A stretch of 64,000 nucleotides of DNA from Scylla paramamosain (GCF_035594125.1 NC_087158.1:811001-875000), one strand, 5' to 3'; positions 52,262 through 64,000 are shown, counted from the stretch's first letter. Program-made: numbers and translations. The notes: generated by a model not told the origin, from the letters alone.

Positions 52262-52375
52262 GGACTGTTTTCAAAGGTCACAGAGATGATTAGCCGGGTT
52301 CCCACGGGTGTTTTTCATATTGGTGATGCAGAGGCCTTGCCAAATCATCACTAGAGACATGGGAACCAACGTAAA
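52260..52375 (-). repeat. ~230-bp family, partial copy 10
   Basis: Reverse orientation: TTTTCAAAGGTCACAGAGATG, ATTAGCCGGGTTCCCACGGG and CATCACTAGAGACATGGG. About half of the element remains. Confidence 0.65.
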
Positions 52376-52728
52376 CCTTGGCAATTTGCACTAATAGTTA
52401 GCCTTTTTCTATTTTTCACAATTTATTTAATTGTAACTCTCCAGGATTCTGTTTCTTTTCTTTCTTTTTTTTTTCTTAACCTTCCCATGACCTGAAGTGT
52501 TTCGAGGATATTTTAAAATTAATTGGTTAACTTTTTTTTTTTTCATTTTCGATGACTTTTATATAACAATTAAAATTTCTTTCTTTCATCCTTCCTTCCT
52601 TTCTTTCTTTCTTCCTTCCTTCCTTCTTTCTTTCCGTCCTTCCTTCTTTCATTCCTTCCTTTCTTTCTTCCTTTCAAATATTCTAGTTTTTGTAGTCTCT
52701 TTTGATACAGACAATGATGATGATAATG

Positions 52729-52763
<35 letters not shown>

Positions 52764-52989
52764 TATAATAATAATAACGCCTTATGGTGTATGGAAGTGA
52801 TCAAATTCAACACGAGTTTTGAATATCTGCGTTTTTCTCTTGGGTCGAGATTAGACGCCAAGGAAGGCTTTGTAACTCTCCAGATTAAATGATATTACTG
52901 CTGAATATCGCTCTTTATTTCGAGTACTGTAGCAATATTTCAAACAGGCGACACCAGGAAGCTGTAACATTGTAATCTGCCCACCTATC

Positions 52990-53023
<34 letters not shown>

Positions 53024-53070
53024 GTAACTTCCTCCTGATCTTTCGGTTATCTAAAATCTCTGTTCTTTGC

Positions 53071-53073
<3 letters not shown>
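52376..53073. other. Repeat-poor spacer with pyrimidine tract
   Basis: CTTC/CCTT-rich stretch at 52578-52675, short (AAT)n at 52726-52762 and a short (GT)n at 52994-53022. No gene. Confidence 0.6.
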
Positions 53074-53546
<473 letters not shown>

Positions 53547-53760
53547 AAAGGAAAAACAAGGAAAGGGAAGGGAAGGATAAAGAGAGAATTAAAGAGGAAG
53601 AAGAGGATGGTACAGAGGGAAGAATGGAAGAGAAGAATGAGAGAAGGGAAGAGACGCAGTAAGCACATAGAAAGAAAAGGGAGAGAATATGAGAGAAGGA
53701 AGGAGAGGATAAAGAAAACAAAATAAAGAGGAGGAGAACACAGTGGAAAAAAAATGGAAG

Positions 53761-54006
53761 AGGAGAAGAACGGGAGGAGGGAAAGCAGCAAGAATACTCA
53801 ATCACCCACCCACCCACGAAAGATAAAAGAAAATAAATAAATAAATAAATAAAAAGGAGAAGAAAAAAAAATAAAGAAAGAAAAGGTGAATACAGAGGAA
53901 GGAAAGGAGAAGAACGGGAGAAGGGAAAGCAGCAAGAATACTCACCCACCCACTAACCCACCCACCAGCACACACACACACACACAACACACACACACAC
54001 ACACAA
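53761..54006. repeat. Duplicated purine-rich segment
   Basis: GAGAAGAACGGGAGGAGGG ... AAAGCAGCAAGAATACTCA...CCCACCCACCCA occurs at 53761-53815 and again at 53909-53966, about 145 bp apart. An interrupted (AC)n follows. Confidence 0.75.
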
Positions 54007-54107
54007 TAACCTCCCTCAGTCCTTCAGTGCTAGGAAGCCAGTGTGTACCTCAGCGTGCAGGTAACATTACTACTGGCCGTAAAGAGTTCAGAACCGTCAG
54101 TTTCTTA

Positions 54108-54180
54108 TCCTTATAAAGGACACTGGCCAAGGGCAACTAAACGCAAAAAAGAAGAAAAAAAAACTCCACTTACTCGCTTC
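54108..54180 (-). mobile_element. LINE 3' UTR remnant
   Basis: AAAGGACACTGGCCAAGGGCAACTAAA is the complement of the terminal GTTGCCCTTGGCCAGTGTCCTT of the LINE family, followed by an A-rich stretch. Confidence 0.5.
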
Positions 54181-54247
54181 TCTCTGAAAAAGGTAACAGT
54201 AGTAATAGAGTAAAAAAAAAAAAAAGCTACGGTTTTGGAGGAGACTC

Positions 54248-54384
54248 ATTTATTTATTTATTTATTTTATTATTGTTATTTTATTTTATTTGTTTTATTT
54301 TATTTTATTTTTTATTTTATTTTATTTTGTTTTATTTTATTTTATTTATTTACTTATTTATTTATTTATTTATTTATCTTTTTT
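54248..54384. repeat. (TTTA)n/(TTTTA)n tract
   Basis: About 137 bp of TTTA and TTTTA units directly left of the TTAA MITE. A similar tract lies at 55236-55326. Confidence 0.93.
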
Positions 54385-54410
54385 TTGCTACTATGGTCGC
54401 CCCTCGTTAA

Positions 54411-54730
54411 CCCTTTCACTGCGACACCAAACAATTAGCAGCACCAGAAGCAATGCGTGAAGTCTCTACAAGCATCTACAGGAAAGTTAGCCATGAAAAG
54501 AATACATTTTGCAATTTCTTGCCAGTTCAAAGATTGGATGTGGCTGTACAATAAGTAACGATGTCTCAGAGTGATTGGTCACCAGAGAAAATGGAAAGAG
54601 AGAGAACTTAATATTAATTTGATCTTTTTTTTTTTAAGCTGGAGAGATATTAAGAAGAGCCTAGAACAAAAATAACGTCTAAATAACTTATAAGTATTGA
54701 CTGAGAACGTTTGTTAAGCAGAGAAAAGGG
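54411..54730. mobile_element. piggyBac-like MITE with TTAA target duplication
   Basis: TTAA at 54407-54410 and 54731-54734 flank ends CCCTTTCACTGCG and (complement of the right end) CCCTTTTCTCTGC. TTAA duplication and CCCTTT ends are piggyBac features. The interior shares ATTTTGCAATTTCT with the copy at 43.2 kb and with a fragment at 51.45-51.63 kb. There is no coding potential. Confidence 0.65.
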
Positions 54731-55017
54731 TTAAGGTGTCTACAAGAGTCTAAACACTTGTATGTATGTGGAAACAGATCAAGAAAAGGACTATGGGTAA
54801 GAATATTAGGTAAAATATCAATTCTTCCTTTCCATTCACTCTTTGCATGGAACAATCATTCCTGAAGGTCTGTGAGAAAATGCTGTAATCTGCTACACAA
54901 TGTTCTTTATGGATGGCTTGTGCAGAGTAATGGTAAGGGTCTGAGTGCTCCACAGCTTACCGGCAAGAGGGATGAAAGGAAGATAGAAAGTAAAGCCTAT
55001 TTCTCTTCCCTCATATT

Positions 55018-55018
55018 C

Positions 55019-55089
<71 letters not shown>
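55018..55089. repeat. (CT)n microsatellite
   Basis: 72 bp of CT with one CCC interruption. Confidence 0.96.
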
Positions 55090-55092
<3 letters not shown>

Positions 55093-55767
55093 CTTTTCAT
55101 GTATTAATAAGACAGGCCATGAGAGAGAAAACGATAAATGATCCGACTCATGATGCCATTCTTAAAAAAAAGAAAAATAGAATAGAAAGAAAGTAAGAAA
55201 GAAGAAATGAAAGAGAAAGACTAGTAGCCAGTGTATTTATTTATTTATTTATTTATTTACTTATTTATTTATTTTATTTTTTTTATTTATTTATTTTATT
55301 ATTATTATTATTATTTTTTTTTTTTTTGACCGTGGTCTTTCCTTTGGCCTCCGATCTCCACCTCGCCAGATTAACTTCTTTTTAAAATCGTCCTTCTTCC
55401 CAAACTTCCGAGCTTCACCTCCGCAGTTTATTTTCCTTACAAATCGTCCTTCTTCCGACCTTCACCTCCTCAGTTTATTATTTATTTATTCCTTTACAAA
55501 TCACAATTCTTCCGAAACTTCCGATCTTTACCTTCCCATCTTGCTTTCTTTCTAAATCGCCCTTTTTCTTAAGCTTATCTCCTCCGTCAGCCGTCACACC
55601 CTTGCTTGCCGCTGCACACTTTCCCCTATCACGCCTCGCACTTTGAGTCCCGCCCTGCAACTCTCTCTTCCCTCTTCACCCTTTATTTATCACGCCGCCT
55701 CCTCTTTTCCTACATACTTGCTCACTCCCACCTCTCTCGCTTCTCGCTTGTGTCTCATTCAACAACA
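55090..55767. other. Spacer with repeated TCGTCCTTCTTCC motifs
   Basis: AAATCGTCCTTCTTCC-like segments followed by CCTCCGCAGTTTAT recur at about 55386, 55443, 55500 and 55553 (about 55-bp period), a degenerate minisatellite. Confidence 0.5.
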
Positions 55768-55996
55768 TGGGCCTTATTCAGAAACGCTTTGCTCTCTCAC
55801 TACTACTACTATTTTCAGAGGCCACAGAGGTGATCAGCCGGGTTCTCAAAAGTGTTTCTGCTGTTAATAAAGTAGAAATTTTATTAATCTGTCTCTAGAA
55901 TCATAAAAAAAAACCTTAAAAACCCGTGTGACTTCAACTAAAACCTTTTTAATTCTAGTGGAGGTGCGGTCGGAAGTGTTTCAAAATATAATTCTG
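55768..55996 (-). repeat. ~230-bp family, copy 11
   Basis: Reverse orientation and nearly full length: GGGCCTTATTCAGAAACGCT, GGCCACAGAGGTGATCAGCC, GTGTGACTTCAACTAAAACC and GGAAGTGTTTCAAAATATAA. It shows both inverted ends clearly. Confidence 0.8.
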
Positions 55997-56135
55997 TACA
56001 TGGTTATCTACATTGATTAGATAAGAACAATCCTGCCACTAGGGACGTCTGCTGGGAAGGATACAGGGGTTGAAGTGGCGAGTAGCGAGGTACCTTAAAC
56101 TGTTCGTCAGATGGTGTAATCATTGGTTCCAAGTA

Positions 56136-56165
56136 CTACTGCTGTTGCTGCTGCTGCTGCTGCTG

Positions 56166-56228
<63 letters not shown>

Positions 56229-56265
56229 ATCCTTCTTCTCCTACTAATGCTGCTGTTATTACTAT

Positions 56266-56309
<44 letters not shown>

Positions 56310-56330
56310 CGACAGCAACAGCAGCCATCA
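56136..56330. repeat. Trinucleotide cluster (CTG)n(CTA)n ... (AAC)n
   Basis: CTG then CTA repeats (56136-56227) and AAC/AGC repeats (56272-56330). Reading frames through them are poly-Leu, poly-Thr or poly-Gln and are not genes. Confidence 0.95.
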
Positions 56331-56615
56331 GCTCAAGTAGGGAAAAGTTAATTAATTAATTGGTCCCACGGTCAATAATAATTACTTCCAGCATGAACAG
56401 GTGCGAGGAAGAAGAAGGGGTCAGGTGAACATGGCGGATTATAACAGGTGTCTCTCTCGGGGAAAGGGTGGCCGAGTTTACCTGTTTACCTCCGTCCCAT
56501 ACCTCGCATGTAATTGGCCTGGCAGTATTGAACCATGGCCGGGCTGGTGCAGGTTGGGAGAGGGTTTGTGCTGAGCGAGACGTAAATAAATGATTCTGGT
56601 TAGGCTAGGCTGCCG

Positions 56616-56620
<5 letters not shown>

Positions 56621-56683
<63 letters not shown>

Positions 56684-56719
56684 TGCTGGCTTGCTCTCTC
56701 TCTCTCTCTCTCTCTCTCT
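56621..56719. repeat. (GA)n and (CT)n as opposed arms
   Basis: (GA)n 56621-56678 and (CT)n 56692-56719 are complementary and about 14 bp apart, so the shorter arm could pair in a hairpin. Confidence 0.95.
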
Positions 56720-57039
56720 GGTAATGATTTTCCCTGTATGTTTTATCTCCAAGTTTTCAGAAGGACTAGTGCGTGGAGTGGGAATCCGGGTAAAGGTTCA
56801 CATTCTTGGCATTATTAAAATCAATAAAACTACTTTGGACCGGTTCTTTGTTTCTGTATAAGCGAATAGATAAAATGAATAAGTAACCCGCGTACTGTAA
56901 CAAAGAACTGACACAGAACATTGGCGTGAATTCAGTAGGAAGCGGAGACTCGTAGTACGTACATAGACGAGTAGAGTTATGGGAAGATTAAGGTAGAGTT
57001 TGGTAGCGGCGTGTGAGATTGCAGCCTCTGACAACCTTC

Positions 57040-57400
57040 CTATGACTCCTCTGCTCTCTCCCTCTCTCCCTCCCTTTCCTTCCCCGCGCGGCAGCGGCAG
57101 CAGGCACTCAACACACACACACACACACACACAGGGGCTCTCCCGCTCACTCACAGTTACCAGTTCGTCAGTTGGTCGCTGGATGTGCGCGGGTAGGGTG
57201 GCGGCCACACGCACGAGCACCCGAGGAAATAGTGGGTGTGTTCGTGGCCTCTATTGCTGCTTGACGTAAGACTGGCGTTGTGGCAGCCTCGTCCAGGCGT
57301 GGTAAGGACAAGGCGGTGGTTTCCCTTACAAGATCTAGCCTTATAACGTGAGATTCTTCAGAGGAGAGAGGTAAGAGTGGCTGTGAGGTACTGTAGATTG
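57040..57400. promoter_or_regulatory. GC-richer patch with possible donor sites
   Basis: CCGCGCGGCAGCGGCAGCAGG, several CpGs and plus-strand AGAGAG|GTAAGAGT (57371) suggest a possible transcription start or leader exon. There is no recognisable protein. Confidence 0.2.
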
Positions 57401-57827
57401 TGATGCTCTTGTTGTTCTTTGCCTCCCAAAAGCGTAGCTCGGTTTTGTTTAGGTTTTGTTTTATCGTTGATGTTAAGATCGTGCTTTTTTAGGTTCTGTA
57501 AGGTTCTGGGGGTATTAGTACATACAAAAGGTCTTTTATTCGTGGGGTTTCTCTCTTCTCTGCTCCTCTCTTTCTCTCCGCCAGTTCCCCAACCCTCGAC
57601 AGGACAAGGTTAGTGACTGGTGGCTGGCTAGCTGACTCTTACGGGCCGCGGTCACTGAGGAACATTCGAGGCTGGGTGCTGGTGGTGGTGGTGGTGGCGG
57701 CCTTGTGATGTTATCCAAAGGGCGTGTCTCTAGTAGTAATCGCACGGGACATACATACGTGCTGGTAGCCATTAACCGATATGAATAAAGCATTAGTTGT
57801 CAACGGTGCGCAGGGATAAAGATTATA

Positions 57828-57831
<4 letters not shown>

Positions 57832-57913
<82 letters not shown>
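57832..57913. repeat. (CT)n microsatellite
   Basis: 82 bp of CT. Confidence 0.97.
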
Positions 57914-57916
<3 letters not shown>

Positions 57917-58089
57917 GCGCTCATCATCACCAGGCGACCCACGAGGGAATGTCACGTTCACACTCAGGCAGGATGCTCCCCCGCCCCCCGATCCCCGCCA
58001 CTTGCTGCTCCTGTCATCTCGGCGTCCGGAAGGGAAAGGGCAGCATATCCCAGGAGTTCGCACCTTCACTAAATAACAGCGATAAAATG

Positions 58090-58440
58090 GTGTGTTGCAA
58101 GAGGGAGGTTTCAAGTCACGTATTCTAAATTTTTTGGTTAGTAATTCTATAGTGAGATTTCAAAATGCTTATTCTCAAATTTTGATAACTCTTTGGATAA
58201 CGGGTTTAAGCCTTCCCCATTGAATAACAATGATAAAATGTTGTGTTGTAAGAGGGAGATTTCAAGACACTTAGATTCTATAAGGGTTAGTGGTTTTATA
58301 GAGAGGTTTCAATATACTGTACTTATCCTCAAAATTTGAATTGTTTCAAGACGCATATCCTAAAATTTTGGATAGGTAATTTTTTTGACTACAATCGTTG
58401 GGGCATATCATCTTCAGGGACCTTTTTTTTTTTTTGTTCT
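58090..58440 (+). repeat. Degenerate tandem of LINE 3' end segments
   Basis: GAGGTTTCAAGTCACG, GAGATTTCAAAATGC, GAGATTTCAAGACACTTA, GAGGTTTCAATATACT and GTTTCAAGACGCATATCC recur, followed by GGGGCATATCATCTTCAGGG. These resemble the stop-codon/3' UTR junction of the LINE family, repeated several times. Confidence 0.5.
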
Positions 58441-58900
58441 AACATACGTAATATATACAGCGTTTTTGTTGCTCTAGGATAATATTGAAATAACATTAGC
58501 GTTTTCATGTGAGGGCTGGGTTGCGTTAGTTTAGGTTCAGTTCATTAATTTCACTGCTGATCCCTTCAATGTGTAGATCACGATTTGAAGAAGCATCATA
58601 TTTTGCCAAGAGAGAAACAATCAGTGTCTGGAAATGAGCAGACTAAGGTTACTCCCATAATACTCATAAAAAGTAAGTTAAAGGAAGAAGACGTCTGGTA
58701 AATAAACAGAATGATGAATAATGTATGAAGGTTATCCAGGTACGACTCTTACACACTTCCTGGCAAATTAGGAAGGATTTATTAAGGTCACGAGTTGAAA
58801 CCTCGAGTGAGAAACAATGCTAATAGCGACACAAGATATTTGTTTTGTTCTGTTGTTATTTCTTGATACATCCTTCACCGCTTCTTGTCACGATGCATAA

Positions 58901-59029
<129 letters not shown>

Positions 59030-59212
59030 GCACGTAATTCGTTTTGTATATGTGACAAAGGAATATCTACTAATTTATATGTACTACGAAGGGAGAATAG
59101 GCAACTGTTCGAGAAAGTATAGATAAATATGCGTTTTTTCTTGTGTTTCCTTGTCATTGTTGTATTTATTCATTCAGTTGGTTAATTTGTTAATCAGTTA
59201 GTGAGTTTGTTA

Positions 59213-59818
59213 AGGGCGCGGTTACACGGGGTAATTTGCGACTGCTTGCAGCCAGGCTTGTGCAGCCGGGAGCAAAATGCAACCGGGATTTGCTGAATTG
59301 CAGGACCAGACGAGAAAACCGCTCGGTCGGTCTGATCGGCCGCCTTGCCGGCATTTTTCCCGGGTCAAATGAGAACAACTGCCAATATAAAATTGAAAAT
59401 AGAAGGAATATTGTTGGAAAGTGTTTTAGTAATAACATTGATTGTACCATTATATACAATAAATAGATAGAATATTTAAATAAAAAAAAAATGGAAAATA
59501 GACGCGGAATTGGTTTGTTTACATCGTCACTAAGGTAGCAGCTGCCTAGCATGTGTGTACCAGAAGGCATCATGAGCACCACAGCCTGCAAGGCTACATA
59601 CACCAAGAACGAGTCCACAATCATTTTTTCTTTTGCGTTTTCAAGCACAGCAAAATTGCAACTATAGCAACCAACTCGTCGGAGGAGGACTCCATTTTAA
59701 TCGTTTATTTTTGATGCAGCGGGCCAGCGGCTGCTCTCCAACGTGTGAATGTTTTCGGCTGGAACCTGCCGGCTGCTGGAACAGCCGGATGGGAAAACAG
59801 CCCCGTGTAAGCCCGCCT
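59213..59818. mobile_element. Harbinger-like non-autonomous DNA element (candidate)
   Basis: The left end AGGGCGCGGTTACACGGGG and the complement of the right end AGGCGGGCTTACACGGGG form imperfect inverted repeats. TTA flanks both sides (59210-59212, 59819-59821), as in the 3-bp TWA duplications of PIF/Harbinger elements. The 606-bp interior has no transposase domain I recognise, though both subterminal regions share CAGCCGG-type motifs. Confidence 0.55.
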
Positions 59819-59845
59819 TTAGTTCGTTTCTTCGTTCACTCGTTT

Positions 59846-59866
59846 CTCTCTCTCTCTCTCTCTCTC

Positions 59867-59923
<57 letters not shown>

Positions 59924-59972
59924 GTGTTCCTTTACTGGGAAGAGTCAACAGCCGGTAGAACGATATATTTGT

Positions 59973-60015
<43 letters not shown>

Positions 60016-60028
60016 GTGTGTGTGTGTG
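59846..60028. repeat. (CT)n and (GT)n
   Basis: (CT)n 59846-59921 with one A interruption, then (GT)n 59974-60028 with one C, just right of the Harbinger-like element. Confidence 0.96.
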
Positions 60029-60230
60029 TCAATCTCTCTATCTCTGCTCGCGTTTACATCCCCCTGTATCACTCAGAGCATATCTTTTCACACCGCTCTC
60101 ACGGAAGTACAAAACACATTCACGGTATTACAACATTTTTTTATCATCCTCTGCTGGTGTTGCGAATGTGGCACGCTAATGTAATGTATGCTAACGTGTG
60201 TATATTTGCACGTATATCTTTTCTACTTCC

Positions 60231-60233
<3 letters not shown>

Positions 60234-60309
<76 letters not shown>

Positions 60310-60364
60310 GTCAGTACGCTATTTCTAGTTGTAGATAAGTGTATCCTGTATTACGGAAACCAGG

Positions 60365-60447
<83 letters not shown>

Positions 60448-60542
60448 GTAAATGTTATATGTGGCCAAAATCTGTATCTCTGTGTATGTGTATATTGTGA
60501 CCAGGTCTGTAATCTCTATATATTTGTGTCTGTCTGCGTATT

Positions 60543-60594
<52 letters not shown>
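60234..60594. repeat. Microsatellite cluster (GA)n, (GT)n, (GT)n
   Basis: (GA)n 60234-60306, (GT)n 60368-60446 and (GT)n 60547-60594. The two GT tracts have similar right flanks (GTGGCCAAAATCTGTATCTCTGTG and GTGGCCGAGGTCTGTGTATCTGTG), which suggests a ~145-bp duplication. Confidence 0.95.
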
Positions 60595-60595
<1 letters not shown>

Positions 60596-60639
60596 CCGAG
60601 GTCTGTGTATCTGTGCGTGGCGAGGCGTGGGTGTAGGAT

Positions 60640-61449
60640 GTAGGGTGTAGGAGTGCGGGCGGGGACGTGGGACTTTGGTGAAGCCACGGACACAGTAACT
60701 AGTAGCTATACTCGTACACTGTGACGCCGCGGGGAAGGTAGCCTGCTGAGCGGTGACGCCTTGTGGGAGGGGAGGCTGCGTCTAGCCCTCGCCCAGAGAA
60801 CAGTGTGAGGTACTCTGTTATGTTTTTTATTAATTCATTTATTTGTTGTCTGATTGACTGATAGTAAATAAAAATAGATAAATAAGATGAAATAAACAGA
60901 TCAGTGAATAAACAAATAAATAAATAGATAAGTAATAGAACACTACTAATAATGCAATGTTCCCTTTACTGCTTGTTATGGTTGCTATAATTACTACTTC
61001 ACGTCCATTAATCTCGTGCACAACAATTTTGGTTCACCCAGTTGAAGGATCTATTGAAATCACAGCATAATCTAACTTAATCTATCCTATACATTACTAC
61101 GTAGTTATAAATGCCTCCAATTATTAGATCCCTATTTTTTAACCCTTTTACTCCAAAATTGACCAAACTTACAAGAAAACATTAAAAAGCCATCAGAGGG
61201 AAATGTATCATATAGAATAAATTAATAATAGAAGGCAACGTATACGATTTGGTATACTGGAATGACACTACGCTCAATGCTTCATACATAATTAAAGCAC
61301 CACGTATTGCACCGGCCAGTTCCGCTCATTAAACGGCTGTAATTAAACGGAACGAGCGTATAGGACACAGTGAAGCTCCATTTGCCAGCCATTGGGGTGA
61401 ATCTTGTGTACTATGTTGCTGTGGCGCCAAACTCAGGCTTTTTTCTCTT
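60640..61449. other. Spacer, partly GC-richer
   Basis: A GC-richer patch (60640-60820) followed by AT-rich sequence. TTAACCCTTTTACTCC at 61139 resembles the left end of the TTAA MITEs, but no matching right end is visible. Confidence 0.4.
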
Positions 61450-61920
61450 TTTTAGTAGATGGTAGCAGTCTTTAAGTGGTACAGGGGATATAACAAGGGT
61501 GGTATAAACAAGACCAGACTCCATAAGCGATTCTGATCATATTAATTTAAAGCTAGTAGCCATGAGGGGATCTGATGGAGGTCTTAAGTGGTGTAATGGA
61601 TTTGACATCGGCAGGCATAAGCAAAATTCTCAGGGTCAGTAATCAGGATAGGACAACAAATAATGTGTTCAAGCTTGATGAAGTTATTAAAAAGGAGACA
61701 GGAAGGAAATGGTTGTCAAAAAGAATGGTAGATGAATGGAACAGAGTCAGTAATCAGCTTGTGTTCAGTCTTTAGGGAGCTTTTAAAAGAAGATTAGACA
61801 GATTTGAAGATGAATATGATAGGAAATAGCAGGTGTGTTATGTACAGGGACTGCCACGTGTAGGACTGATGGCTTCTTGCCACCAACCCTTATTTTTGTA
61901 CGTTAAGTTCTGATCTACGT
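61450..61920 (+). mobile_element. Non-LTR retrotransposon C-terminal remnant (second family)
   Basis: A 66-codon open stretch (61575-61775) reads KILRVSNQDRTTNN, KKETGRKWLSKRMVDEWNRV, the C-terminal end typical of many arthropod LINE ORF2 proteins. It is followed by TGTACAGGGACTGCCACGTG and a TTTTTGTACGTTAAGTTCTG tail. A partial duplicate of the coding start lies at 61454-61500. It is broken upstream. Confidence 0.7.
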
Positions 61921-61999
61921 CTTAAGCTGAACTACGGGAATTATCAGAGCAATGTTAGTTAAGGACCCTTTCACCGCCTTACCAGCAGTCCCAAGGGTA

Positions 62000-62235
62000 T
62001 ACTGTATAGGGCTGTGTGCCGGGGCAAGGCTAGGCGGGCTGGGCGGAGCGGGATGAGGTAGGACACAGGAAGGCTCTGGGCAAGGGAGGGGCGCCAGGTG
62101 TATTACCTCATCTCACTACTTCCTTACCTGCCCGCCGGCGAGACTCTGATTGGTGTGGCGCAGTGTGACATGTGTCGGCCTTCACAGTGTTAGGTGCGGC
62201 AGTGTTACTTACACGTTCAGTAAGTGAGTGTGTTG
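62000..62235. promoter_or_regulatory. GC-richer patch with CCAAT and a minus-strand splice donor
   Basis: GGGCTGGGCGGAGCGGG (GC-box-like), CTGATTGGTG (CCAAT complement) and, on the minus strand, GGCGGGCAG|GTAAGGAAG (donor after 62128) lie together in otherwise AT-rich DNA. This could be the 5' end of a gene, perhaps a ceramidase leader exon, but nothing coding supports that. Confidence 0.25.
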
Positions 62236-62562
62236 AATAGATAGCTTGTTTGTTTGATAGATTATTCGGTAGATAGTTAATGAGTGAGTTAACTAGATAA
62301 ATAAATAAATATATAGCTAGGTGCTTAGATAGTCAGGTAGATGGTTAGGTAGATAGGTAGGTAATTAGCGAAGGAGTTAGATACTCGTAGTCAGTTAGTC
62401 TGACAGTTAATTAGTGCACGAGTTATACTTGTTGAAATGCTAGTTAAACTTTTAAATACCTAGTTAATGAATGAAGAAGCCAGTTTATGGACAAAAACGT
62501 GATACAAACTATGAAAGCTCATTACAAAACGAAATAAATGTATAACGATATCTATAGAAAAC

Positions 62563-62563
<1 letters not shown>

Positions 62564-62630
<67 letters not shown>
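62564..62630. repeat. (CA)n microsatellite
   Basis: 67 bp of CA. Confidence 0.97.
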
Positions 62631-62633
<3 letters not shown>

Positions 62634-62854
62634 TCCCATCTCCTCCACGCCCACATACCGCAGGAATAACATAACAAACCACTAATGGGCGAGGTCACAG
62701 CGAGGCAGGTAGCTCCAGGGGCAGGCGAGGCAAGCAGGCAGGCAGGCTGTCAGGGGCGCGCCAAAATAACCATCAAGATGGTACACTAATCTAAAGTGAG
62801 ACATACCAAAGAAAACGAGGACTAGAAGCAGTGGTATCATGTTTAACGAGGTGT

Positions 62855-63180
62855 AGGTTAATAAGGGATCTGATAGAGGTTTTAAGTGGTATAGGGGACA
62901 TACCAAGGGTGACGACAAAAATATTGGTCAGTAATCAGGAAAGGATAAGAAGTAATGGGTTTAAACGTGATAAAGTCAGGATTAAATGGAGATAGGAAGG
63001 AATTGGTTCTCAGGTTGTTAGTACCGAGTCATTAGGGAAGTTTAAAAGAAGACCAGATTAAAATATGAAAGAGGATTAGAGATGGAAGTAGGTAGATGGG
63101 TTCTTCACAGGGGCTGCCACGTGTGGGCCTCATGGATTCTTGCACAAACCGTTGTTTCCTTAGGTTCTTATGTTCTTAGT
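62855..63180 (+). mobile_element. Non-LTR retrotransposon C-terminal remnant (second family), copy 2
   Basis: GATCTGATAGAGGTTTTAAGTG, GGTCAGTAATCAGGAAAGGA and AGGGGCTGCCACGTGTGGGC mirror the copy at 61.5-61.9 kb. It ends TTCTTATGTTCTTA. The coding frame is broken. Confidence 0.65.
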
Positions 63181-63540
63181 GTATAGATTAAACACACGAG
63201 TGGATTGTGGTGGTGAGAAGATGCAGGATGAAGCAGCATATCCTTATCGCTCTGCTTCATCCTTTCTTCACCACTCATCCCTACAATCCACTTAGCTTAT
63301 GTCAGGTTAGCTTATGTTATGTTAAGTCATGTGATGTTAGGTTAGGAAGGAGGTGTTGGTGCGCCACCCTTCCTTACACCGTGCCTGCGTGGTGGGTGGG
63401 TGTAGTGACTCGTGGCACTGGCACTAATACCCCCACTGGCACCCACGCCGTGAATTCCTGCCACAAGGCCCAGACGCCCAGACGCTGTGACGTGGAGCTC
63501 TGTGCTTCTTTCTTAGGGCGCTAGAGGGCTGTGTCTGCGA

Positions 63541-63541
<1 letters not shown>

Positions 63542-63592
<51 letters not shown>

Positions 63593-63658
63593 CCTATACG
63601 TATTTTTTTTATTGGATGTAGTCAAGCTTGAAATGTTCCTCTTACTATCAAACCTTTT

Positions 63659-63700
<42 letters not shown>
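63542..63700. repeat. (GA)n and (CA)n
   Basis: (GA)n 63542-63586 and (CA)n 63660-63700. A further (GT)n begins at 63980 and runs off the window. Confidence 0.96.
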
Positions 63701-63704
<4 letters not shown>

Positions 63705-64000
63705 CCTTCGATAATGTACAGTATAGTGATTTAATGTTTTATTCCTCTGTTATGAAGACTGTTCCTCTGCGCGCCCTTATCATCTCCTCCTGTTGTGCTA
63801 TTATTTATGGAGTCTCTTGTGTACTCTCCAGGTTGTGTTTCTTGCTGGCATTTATTTATTTATTTGTTTATTCATTTTTTCTCTCTTTTGTTATCTTATT
63901 TATTTGTTGTTACTATTTTTAGCTGTTACGCATGATAATAATAATAATAATGTTCTCTTTCTTTTTCCTATTTCCTTCGTGTGTGTGTGTGTGTGTGTGT

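Noticed and set aside
51505..52289. Plus-strand open frames of 88-173 codons
   Set aside because: T-rich low-complexity peptides overlapping fragments of MITEs and an antisense LINE remnant.
56798..57220. Minus-strand open frame of 140 codons as a possible ceramidase N-terminus
   Set aside because: Contains (AC)n-derived Cys-Val and no family motif. The position would suit, but the sequence does not.
57800..58114. Minus-strand open frame with GRRDDRSSKWRGSGGGG
   Set aside because: Ends in (CT)n-derived Arg-Glu repeats and has no recognised domain. An exon here cannot be excluded, but I have no positive evidence.
59971..60636. 221-codon plus-strand open frame
   Set aside because: Consists mostly of Cys-Val and Arg-Glu repeats from (GT)n and (GA)n.

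Overview
The window reads as nuclear DNA of an arthropod, most probably a decapod crustacean. The reasons are introns with canonical GT/AG ends, a BTB/C2H2 zinc-finger gene with alternative last exons of the insect/crustacean type, an invertebrate-type neutral ceramidase, APE-type non-LTR retrotransposons, and a very high density of long (CT)n/(GA)n, (CA)n/(GT)n and (AT)n tracts. The species-level call is inference.

Left part (about 1-22 kb), minus strand: one BTB zinc-finger transcription-factor gene. A start exon (ATG at 21847), a BTB exon (21186-20563) and two linker exons (17575-17315, 16812-16690) encode a common region of about 364 residues. Five candidate alternative terminal exons follow at 12651-12391, 10582-10316, 7313-6990, 4210-3851 and 2043-1705. 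Each has its own splice acceptor, two or three C2H2 fingers and its own stop, and all junctions are phase 0. Joined one at a time to the common part they predict proteins of about 450-483 residues with different DNA-contact residues. More such exons may lie beyond base 1. A candidate 5' UTR donor sits at 23173, and a promoter-like block with CCAAT, YY1-like and ETS-like motifs at 27.0-27.3 kb.

Middle part (about 24-28.7 kb): intergenic. It holds a decayed hAT transposon with an 8-bp target duplication, a long (AT)n tract and a 52-bp minisatellite of nine units.

Right part (28.9-47.7 kb), minus strand: a neutral ceramidase gene. Twelve consecutive exons (47650 down to 28955) join without a frame break into 636 residues, ending at a stop and containing the GDVSPN amidase motif and the expected metal-site motifs. 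The N-terminal exons (signal peptide and about the first 100 residues) were not recognised. They may be diverged, lie in the repeat-rich 47.7-64 kb, or lie outside the window. The introns hold a nearly intact retrotransposon (one frameshift), at least ten copies of a ~230-bp inverted-end element, a piggyBac-like TTAA element and several tandem arrays. One array has duplicated the ceramidase intron/exon junction itself.

From 47.7 to 64 kb I see no coding exon I can name. This stretch is microsatellites, retrotransposon 3'-end fragments, a second TTAA element, a Harbinger-like 606-bp element and a few GC-richer patches that could be 5' ends of genes.

I did not find a wholly new multi-gene system. 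The most interesting signals are the alternative zinc-finger exon cassette, the tandemly copied splice acceptor in the ceramidase gene, and the structured repeat families.
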